Notes under the pieces: model-generated
The model's database searches: none
Told to the model about the DNA's origin: nothing
What the model saw: the letters and a program-made list of their open reading frames with translations, nothing else
Origin: Pochonia chlamydosporia 170
Taxonomy: Eukaryota; Ascomycota; Sordariomycetes; Hypocreales; Clavicipitaceae
NCBI RefSeq assembly: GCF_001653235.2
Contig: NC_035793.1
Coordinates: forward strand, 124,001 to 188,000
DNA: 64,000 nt
Reading direction: 5' to 3'
Shown here: one piece after another, positions 56,295 to 64,000 of the stretch
How the letters are laid out: every line of letters starts with the position of its first letter
How positions within the stretch are numbered: position 1 is the first letter of the stretch
Program-made: the position numbers and the translations under genes

Positions 56295-56876
56295 TTTGAT
56301 GGATGTGTTGAAGTTTGAGGTTTGAGGTTGAGATGTGAAGAATGTGAAGGTTGTATAAGTTGAGTTTTGGTGGAGTGTAAGTGCTCGGCGGTAGGGGGCA
56401 TGTCCGAGATATTTCCGCACCACGTCATCTGCGCCACAATGTTGATGAGATGTCGAGGTTTGAATGGTGATTTTAAATTAGTGTTTGTATTTGGTATTGG
56501 AAGGATTGTGGTGCTGGATGTGTGGTATGTGGTTGTGTGGGTGTAGACTGTGTGTATGTGCAGTCAGTCTTGGCAGACTTGGCTGACAAGCGTGTTATAG
56601 ATGGCCCCGTAGTTCGACAAATGCAGGCTTTTAGATAGTTTCTAGGTCTTTTAATAGATAGTGGTTTATATTTGTAGGGGTCTTCTCGCCAGAACCAGCT
56701 TCAACGGGCCAAGTTTCGCCGCAAACCGGATATTATTTGCCATCTCAAGTAGGCTAATTCAATGAAAGAATATAAAGGCAAATAAGACAGAAACACAGAA
56801 AAGTTAACCATGAAGGGGCAATGCCCGGCTGCCTCATTATACGCCCAGTAGGTGTTCAACCTTCCAACTTCCCCCA
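56295..56876. other. MFS upstream region and HET-gene 3' flank
   Basis: Non-coding, A/T-rich around 56620-56810. No gene is supported. Confidence 0.35.
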
Positions 56877-59074
56877 CTACTCAATAGAAACAACTTGTTC
56901 CTTTGCATTCATAAACACCTCGGCATCCCTAATCCAAAAGACACCCACTCTGCTATACACACCCTGCCTGTTCGTCGAAAGCAGCAAACCCTCACTTGGT
57001 ACATGCGATCTCCCATCCCCCATGGAAAGAGTCAAAACCGGCAGAGCCCAAAACTCGGTGCCAGCAATCGAATTACGATCAACCCACTGATCAAAGAGCG
57101 CCAGAGCAATGCCCTTTTCGTCATGTGGGTTACCCAAATCTTGCAGCACAACACCATGTTCCTTCAAGTTTTCTTGTTCCACAGACGTGATGGTGCCATG
57201 GGGATGGCGAACCTCTCCGACCTTGAGGTCCATCATGAAGTTGCGGACAACGCCTTTCGTGGCTCGCACTCGATGAAGACGGCCCAGCACATCAATCTTC
57301 AAGGGCAAAGACCGTTGGATCTCTTTGGTTTCGAGCTGCGTTTTGATGCCCCAGGTGCCGCGACTCCAAGCGCCGCCCCTATTTGCAGGGCCACAGCAAG
57401 GTATTCTGTGAAACATGGATGTAGTTGCGCCGGTGCTTAGTATCGGGGCACAGTGAAAGGTCATTCGGCCGACGACAGACATCCACGACCACGAAGGTGC
57501 TCGTTGAACAGGAACAGGGAGAGTACCAGGTCCCTTTGAGGAAACCGGCCATACGAGAGGTCGACAATGGTCTGCAGATTCGGCCTCAAGACTCCGCCGC
57601 CACATGAGAGCATGTTGAAATGTGTCTGTTTCCCATACTCCAGCGAGGTATCTCGGGGGTTTCCCATCCCTCGCCGCTTTGGCTAGAGCTTTCTCGCACC
57701 GCCTCGCGATACCTGCAAGCGCGGCATAACAGTCGAAAGGATCGTACATGTCTCGAATGGAGTACTGCTGGGCGATGCGGTACCAACCGCGTGCGACATC
57801 CTCCTGCGTGCGACGTGACCCGTTGCTTCCTCCGCGACGTGCGTCAGGAGGATGAGGCAGAATCCAGTCGTGCTCGATGGCCGGCTCTTCGAACATGTGT
57901 GGATCGTCACTGCCGTCTTGGAAGTCCTTGCGTTTACGACACCGCAGGAAGACTTGTCCTATTCCGAAGACGAGGTTGCGCCTGCTCAGTATGGATTCTT
58001 GGAAACACCAGGCTCGTTGGTCTGTCGGGCCAATGGCACGACTGGTGGCCAGACTGATTTCAAGGCGGCATGCTGTGCCGTTCACTTGGTATGGAAGGTC
58101 AACGGGCTGAAGCTTATTGAAGAATCCCTCGCGGCTGTCGTGGCTTTTCCCAATGGTGATGGTGAGTGCTGCGTTGCCATAGACTTCGGGGACTTCTACT
58201 GCTGCATTCTTCCAGTCGTCGTCGTCGTCCTGAAGGATGCAAAGAGCATCTATCCATATGTATCGGAGGCCTAAGTCCCGCGCCACCGTTATGCCTTCGC
58301 GAAGGGACGCCGTGAGAAGATGTGGTTTGATGCCCCTTTTCAGATCGCCTCGGATCGCCTTCTTTAGCTTCAACTTATGGATGCTATCGTTTTTGTCTTT
58401 CTTCTCGCCCCAGACATATGATAGGGCCACATATAGCTCTTTCTGGCCGGCTTTGGTTTCAACCAGTCTATAATTATCTGGGTCACTAATGTCCACTAGT
58501 CTCGTCGGTGCTGCTTTCGGCTCGATTCTGCCGCACCACGGATGTTCGTTGTTGCATGTCCCGAGCCAGGTTAAGACGGTTTCCTTGATTTGAGGAGTCC
58601 AGGTGTTCCCTGAGGCTGCTGGCCGATTTGCTGTAGTGGCAGATTTTGTCAGTTGGTAAGTTGAACAACTTGGTCTGACTACTCACGGTTATGTATCGAA
58701 AGGTCCAATTGCCTAATCTGTATGGGAGTAGCGTCGAGGGTACTTAGGACTGGCCGGGTTCCGTCCATCATAACCGCTCCCCTGATCTGGACTTTGGGAG
58801 GCCGCGAATAGTGGCCATAAACCAAGTCCAATACATATTCAGAGTTGAGAATAGTGTCGACACTAGACGTGGAAACAGACGCTGAGTATTGTGCCTGTAT
58901 ACTTGCCCACAACAAAACACAGAGAGAACAGGCAGGATGGTTTATCGGCTCTGCAGACAACTTCAGATGTCCAAGAATGCCATAGTGATTAGATTCGCGA
59001 TAACCATCTTGAACAAAGCGCTGACACTCTTGGCACAGCACTGGAGTCGACGTTCCAGCAGTAGTCCAGGACAT
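56877..59074 (-). CDS. HET-domain protein (heterokaryon incompatibility type)
   Basis: Exons on the minus strand are 59074-58687 and 58630-56877, giving 713 residues. The N-terminal third has the CQEC...C and WC/CxxC-like segments that commonly precede HET domains. The HET domain itself shows its three conserved blocks: YVALSYVWG, LRYIWIDALCILQDDDDDW and RAWCFQESILSRR. A long C-terminal region follows with no recognised domain. HET-domain proteins act in fungal non-self recognition and can trigger cell death when activated; the domain is distantly TIR-like. It is divergent from the STAND-N-type gene at 59873, with 798 bases between start codons. No truncation or frameshift is seen. Confidence 0.92.
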
Positions 59075-59872
59075 GATGTCAAAAATGGTGTCAAAGTGTA
59101 TGAAGAAGGTTCACGATGGCTACCTGGCTCAGCAGCGAGGGAATGCATCAGGCATAAATACAAGACTTCAGCCCGGATGGCACACATGTCAGCAGGAAAT
59201 CCCCTCATTCTATCTCATTCAGTCCACTTGTATGTATTCACCCATGCAACTCGGTCAGCACTGCATGATTGACAGCCTCGTTATTGAACGCCGCAGCCTT
59301 GTATGTACTTATGTAGCTGCCCAAGTGTACGGAAAGTGTTCCCGCCCAATCATGGCAAAGTAGAGAAAAGAGACTTGGAGTCTCAAAAGGGAAAGTCGAT
59401 GAGATGAGATTTTGCCGCTCGCTCCTACCCGGTCGGAAAATAGTTTGCGGCGTGATACATGATGTGTATGAGATGTCAACTGGTGAGATTCGACGAAACT
59501 GCCCCCGCATCAACCTGCATCAACCTGCAGGAATCTGCATCACATCATGCAGCTAACTGATGAGTGACGAATGTGTCAACAAACCAGTGGCTCGTCAGGG
59601 TCTGCTTGCAGGCCCACGGATGGACCGCGCAGGGTTTCGCAAGGCGGTGCAGCATTCTCGTGAAGTGTATTTACATTCACTCGGCGTTTGCCTTGATCAT
59701 CAACTGGTTGCCTCACAGCTTTGCCTCATCGATCATATACCAACATAACCCGATCAACCTCGCGATGTGATTAGACTTTCAGAAAAAAAACGCACTAATA
59801 CTTTACAATAAGTCGACTAACATATATTCCCTTGTGCGCAATCGCCAGAAGGAATTTCTGGCAGTCGCAAAA
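59075..59872. promoter_or_regulatory. Divergent promoter region of HET gene and STAND-N-type gene
   Basis: 798 bases between two start codons. A tandem CATCAACCTGCA repeat lies at about 59507-59529, with a related AATCTGCATCA next to it. No ORF with recognisable content. Confidence 0.4.
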
Positions 59873-61678
59873 ATGGCCGAGGCGTTGGCTGTCCTCGGCG
59901 CAGCAGCAGCGGCAGTCCAATTCGCTGAAACGTCCGCCAGGCTGCTCATCAAAACTATCCGACTCGTTAAAGACCTTAAAGAAGTTCCCTTAAAGCTTGC
60001 GAAGCTGCTCGAAGAGGTTGAGACGTCTACAAACCACGTCGACTCCCTCTTCCTGAGTCTTTTACAGGACGATTCCGCCCTGTACACGCAGGTCAAGTCC
60101 CCAGCGCACCTGAACGGACTCGTTGAAACCATCACCGCTCTACAGAAAGCAACAGAAGAGATGAACATGTTTCTTGCGCCGATGGCAGAGTTCAAGGAAG
60201 GATCAATCTCAAAGGGGAGGCGAATGGCTCGTCTGTGGAAGTCAGCCGTGTCGCTGACCATGGAGAAGGAACTGTCAGAAAAGCTGGAACGACTAAATCG
60301 CCTGAACAATAACGTGGTGCGGGAGTTGTCGGTGGTGAGCTTACAGGTTCAGATTACGACAAATACACTTGCGACTGTGAACAATGAGATCTCGCTGAGG
60401 GGATTCGAGGAGCTCACCAGGCAACTGAATGCGTTGTCGGTGGACGTGAAGAATCTTCATTCATCAATGACGCAACGGCAGAGTTTTGATAGCTCTACGG
60501 ACTCGGAAATTCTCAAGCAAGACGTGTCACTTACGATCTGCAAAACCACCTCGTTTAGCAGTGATGCTTCGTCCGAGATTAGTCTCGCCGACTCACAACA
60601 TACTCTTGTGTCGCGAACCGAGAGATCTGCCTCGGCGGAGCGACGAAAAGCACATTTAAGGCTTCACCTACAACAAGGTCTAGCTTCTTCCCTTCAGAAT
60701 ACACCAAAGGGTCGCGTTATAGACTCAGACTTGGACCTTGTGCTCCTCACTATTCGAACATACTACACCAAAGGCAATTTTGATCCAACACCAGCGATGC
60801 TACAGCCTCGGTTTTGGAAAGATTGCAGCAACAGTATCTACTTCTTCAAAGTTTCAGACTTTCCGAAAGCCCGTCGACTACTTCAAAGATCGACTGCCAT
60901 ACACTCCGACGACATTTTCACACAGGGAGCGGCAACCGCACTCATCGAGATTCTGAGCACCTTATCACCAGTTAACACTGCCACGAACCCAGACGTCCGC
61001 AAGACGCTACTGCTCTATTTACATTCCCTGGCTCTAAAGCAATTACCTCGCGCAAGTCCCATATTAGTTGTCCTGTCAAGGCTCCACGAAGGCATGGGCA
61101 GCAAAGACTGGTCACTAGCTGCACTAGAGTGCATCGTAGCGCAGCTTTGCGCTACCCTCCCAGCAACGAATGAGCTGAGAATACACGGCCAAAAGAGACT
61201 GATTGCGTTGCTGCGCCGCGGTAAAGACTACGATAAGGCCCTGGATGTATGTAATCGCGCTTTGGACGATGTTCGGCTTGCCGCGGGCGAAGGGTCACTC
61301 CAAGAGAGGAAACTCGCCCGTTTACAGGAACACATCTACATGGACCAAGGGGACTGGGTCTCTGCACTAAATGTTTGCTTTGATATCGTGGAACAGTCTG
61401 TTGAAGAGACGTTTGGGCCGAACCCCGATCCTCAGCGCCACGACGAGTGCGCCATCTGGACTATGGAGGACATTGCCAAGATTTATGAGAATAATGGAAA
61501 CTTGGCTATGTCTATTGCGTGGTTGAAGCAGGCGAGAATTAGTGGCGGTATGTGTTGGGGTCCGGATGTGTCGTTGGAGCATATTCATGATAAATTGATT
61601 GAGTTGTTGCGGCAGTGTGACAAGGATGAGGAGGCTGAGCTTTGGAGTACGGCTTTTGGGCCATGTGTTGCTGAGTGA
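59873..61678 (+). CDS. Protein with fungal STAND/NLR-type N-terminal domain (SesA/HeLo-like) and TPR-like C-terminus
   Basis: Single exon, 601 residues, starting at ATG 59873; the frame is open upstream to 59834 but only through a non-ATG codon. Residues ~1-130 start MAEALAVLGAAAAAVQFAE, with a hydrophobic first helix and following amphipathic helices, the pattern of N-terminal domains of fungal STAND proteins (SesA/HeLo-like group). Residues ~130-230 are coiled coil, followed by a Ser-rich disordered stretch to ~265. The C-terminal half has helix pairs such as KDYDKALDVCNRALDDVR and DQGDWVSALNVCFDIVEQ, typical of TPR-like repeats. I see no NB-ARC or NACHT nucleotide-binding motif between them. 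Next to a HET gene, a role in incompatibility or immune-like signalling is a reasonable inference. Confidence 0.8.
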   Translation: MAEALAVLGAAAAAVQFAETSARLLIKTIRLVKDLKEVPLKLAKLLEEVETSTNHVDSLFLSLLQDDSALYTQVKSPAHLNGLVETITALQKATEEMNMFLAPMAEFKEGSISKGRRMARLWKSAVSLTMEKELSEKLERLNRLNNNVVRELSVVSLQVQITTNTLATVNNEISLRGFEELTRQLNALSVDVKNLHSSMTQRQSFDSSTDSEILKQDVSLTICKTTSFSSDASSEISLADSQHTLVSRTERSASAERRKAHLRLHLQQGLASSLQNTPKGRVIDSDLDLVLLTIRTYYTKGNFDPTPAMLQPRFWKDCSNSIYFFKVSDFPKARRLLQRSTAIHSDDIFTQGAATALIEILSTLSPVNTATNPDVRKTLLLYLHSLALKQLPRASPILVVLSRLHEGMGSKDWSLAALECIVAQLCATLPATNELRIHGQKRLIALLRRGKDYDKALDVCNRALDDVRLAAGEGSLQERKLARLQEHIYMDQGDWVSALNVCFDIVEQSVEETFGPNPDPQRHDECAIWTMEDIAKIYENNGNLAMSIAWLKQARISGGMCWGPDVSLEHIHDKLIELLRQCDKDEEAELWSTAFGPCVAE

Positions 61679-62142
61679 TGTATGTAGAATAGAGATGTTA
61701 GCATGCTCTGATGCGTCTTTTTATATTGTGATGTTGTGAATTAGTCCACCTGCCTTTATCTGTCTAACTGTCTTCAATAGCAGCCAGTAGTTCCTCAACT
61801 TGAGTGAATTTCATCACCAACTAAGAGCTGACTCTGGGTTTACCTCCCGCAAGTTTTACGATTTAACCACGTGTTAAAATATTACACTGTAATAGAATAA
61901 GCGGCTACGAGAACTAACATGTGCTCCTCTAGTCAGCCACATCAATCTGTTTTGTGGTTATATCTCTCTTCACAACAACACCCATAAGATGCGTCCGCGT
62001 TCCAACTATATCGAATGCAACAAATACACTTCCAAAACAGTTTCACATGAAATAACGCTTGAATTTCTACCCAGAAACGTCAAATTGTGCATCTCAAAGT
62101 CCCATTCCTGTATATACAGCAATTTCGGAAATTTTTGTTAGT
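61679..62142. other. Spacer before tRNA-Ser
   Basis: A/T-rich, non-coding. CACGTG occurs at 61868-61873. No gene is seen. Confidence 0.35.
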
Positions 62143-62224
62143 GGCGTGGTGGCGGAGTGGTCTAACGCGCAAGACTCGAAATCTTGTTCCTTCGGGAGCG
62201 CCCGTTCGAATCGGGCCCACGTCG
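62143..62224 (+). tRNA. tRNA-Ser (anticodon CGA)
   Basis: An 82-base class II tRNA. Acceptor GGCGTGG pairs with CCACGTC (one G-U). The anticodon stem CAAGA/TCTTG encloses loop CTCGAAA, with anticodon CGA at 62177-62179, reading UCG. A long variable arm (TTCCTTCGGGAG) fits serine. The T arm is GCCCG-TTCGAAT-CGGGC, and discriminator base is G. Box A (TGGCGGAGTGGT) and box B (GTTCGAATC) are intact and there is no intron. The CCA tail is not encoded, as expected. Confidence 0.96.
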
Positions 62225-62235
62225 GAATCTTTGTA

Positions 62236-62264
62236 TTTTCTTTTGGTTTATTTTTTTTTTTTTT
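62236..62264 (+). terminator. Pol III oligo-T terminator of tRNA-Ser
   Basis: TTTT at 62236-62239 and 62241-62244, followed by a run of 14 T at 62251-62264. These lie 12-40 bases after the mature tRNA end and would stop RNA polymerase III on the plus strand. Confidence 0.75.
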
Positions 62265-64000
62265 AATTCCGTCTTTAGAGGTTGGCAAGTCTTGGATGTG
62301 TAAGATGTTGTGGAATGCAAAGGGTGGTTGAGGGCAAGTAACAGTTGACAGGCATGGCATTCGTCACTCATGCCATGGAAAGCTTCATCTTCATGACTGT
62401 CAAGCCGAGCGATGAGACGAATTGCAAATGGAGAAGGCTGAGAGAAAGAAAACGTACAGAACGGTGAATCAAGATAAATCATGACTTGCATGTTGTGCCG
62501 GATGTCAGGGCCGCTGGTTGGCGTGAATCAAGCAACCTTCTCAGTCTTCGTCATCATGACAAGCAACCTGAGCATCAGCCCTATGACCGGGTGTAAACGC
62601 CTCGGCTGCAACAAGGTTGTTGAGAGACTCAGCCCTGCGTGTGGTTTAACGGCTTGCGGTCTTGATATAATCGCCAAGCTTTGCTTCTATGTAGGATACT
62701 TGTCAGCCTGGTGTGGTATTCTGTGGGTGTACTATCATACATATACGAGGAATGATGTACTTTTGTTCGCCCAAGTTGCCGAATGAAAAGGCACCGTGTC
62801 TGATTATTCGTAGATTCTCTTCTTGATGAAACTTGACACTGCTTTGACTCCAACATCCAACCAGTAAGCTTTCCATCGTGTTATGTTGCCCAATTGCGTT
62901 TCCAAGTATCCTGCTGAACCATCCGGTGTACAAAACACTGTCAATTTGACACGCTCACTTCATCAAGCTACAGTATTATCGTAATCCGTATCAACAATAA
63001 CCAACCTGCATCTCCAGAGAAATCGAATGTAACCAAAACGACTGCAATCCTACCCTCCCAACTTAAGCTCACACATCATCACCAATGGAAACTCCCGTTC
63101 AAGCCAAGCTTTCGCCACCAGCCTAGCTAGGCTGACTGGGGTTCCTGAACGTAGCAACACGGTTCACGTACTGTACTGCACTCAACGAGACAGTCTGTGT
63201 TGGTGGAACAATGCCGTCTCACAATCAGCCCGTCTGCCACTCTGGCTGTGAACAAGACGCGGGTTTTGCTTTTCGCATTACGTTAGTGGACAAGACGGCG
63301 TTTCAAATGCCCTCGAACCCATGACAATGGGCTCTGTCATGCAAATCCACAACCTGGTGTCCATGTGGGAATCAACTCCACCGAGCTGAAGAAAGACTCA
63401 TTTGCACAGAGTTGTCGGCAGCAGAGCCGCAAAAGATCACACGGCTCTTGGCACAACGTCTCCAAAGCAGAATTGAATTGAATTGCAATTGAATGATCAA
63501 TTCAAAGGAAATTAAATCACACCTTACTTGCAATTGGAAACGCTTTCGCCCAATAGCCATGTCCTTTACCCGTGTATTCCCCCCAAATCCGGTAAACAAT
63601 GTGACACTCAAGAGGCGTGTGCGACATTTCTGAACAAACACGAAATACGATCACGGGGCACAGAAAGCCGTTCTGGCCAGTGCTCGTCCCTTGCTCTGGA
63701 ACTGGGTGTAGGAAAGACTTCTTGCCCTGGTTTGGTGTAATTTCCCGGTAGTACAGGCAGTCTTTTGAGCTTGATGTGCAGAGAAGGCGCCACAACTGTG
63801 TATTCTGGTCTCCAGACCTTCAGAAGAGAAACGGTACAGTACTCTATGGAATATCTTGAGCTTCTCATCGCAAGGTGATGGTTGTGCCTGAATCGCAAGA
63901 GCAAGAAACTTGAGCGGCGAGGCGTCAAACACTGGCTCAACTTTCACCTAATCTCATCAACTAAACTGCATTTAGGTCTATTCTTGGGTTTCAGCCTTTT
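62265..64000. other. 1.7-kb gene-free right end
   Basis: Only short ORFs up to 110 codons on both strands, without recognisable motifs. A gene may begin beyond the window. No repeats or further RNA genes found. Confidence 0.35.

Overview
This window is nuclear DNA of a filamentous ascomycete (Pezizomycotina; by gene content probably a Sordariomycete, perhaps Hypocreales). Nearly every gene is split by short introns of about 50-100 bases with GTANGT-type donors, CTAAC/CTGAC branch sites and YAG acceptors. Genes are dense and lie on both strands. The repertoire (CPC-2/RACK1, HET and STAND-type N-terminal domains, APH-family kinase, secreted repeat protein) is typical of these fungi. No transposon, CRISPR array or viral gene was seen. 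Splice sites were placed by hand from reading-frame continuity and family resemblance, without alignments.

Left third (1-26 kb): a 5'-truncated GCN1, RPL19, a mitochondrial-type serine hydroxymethyltransferase (SHMT), a minus-strand three-domain fusion (isochorismatase-like + AlkB dioxygenase + GST-like), TAF8, RACK1/CPC-2 with a probable U24 C/D snoRNA in its fourth intron, a degraded ankyrin-like relic, the oligosaccharyltransferase subunit OST3/6, an unrecognised coiled-coil protein, and the mitochondrial rRNA methyltransferase MRM2.

Middle third (26-48 kb): RPL18, a mitochondrial carrier, an SR-type splicing factor, a sterol O-acyltransferase (ARE type), fimbrin, a small RING-like protein, an APH-fold phosphotransferase and a DDHD-domain phospholipase.

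Right third (48-64 kb): a secreted repeat protein, RNA polymerase III subunit RPC1, an MFS transporter, a HET-domain protein divergent from a protein with a fungal STAND-type N-terminal domain, and a tRNA-Ser(CGA). The last 1.8 kb shows no gene.

Most of the window is core eukaryotic housekeeping with a translation bias (GCN1, RPL19, RPL18, RACK1, U24, MRM2, RPC1, tRNA-Ser). The items most worth following are the three-domain fusion, whose hydrolase domain has lost its catalytic cysteine, the intronic snoRNA, and the HET/STAND-N divergent pair, which resembles fungal non-self recognition loci.
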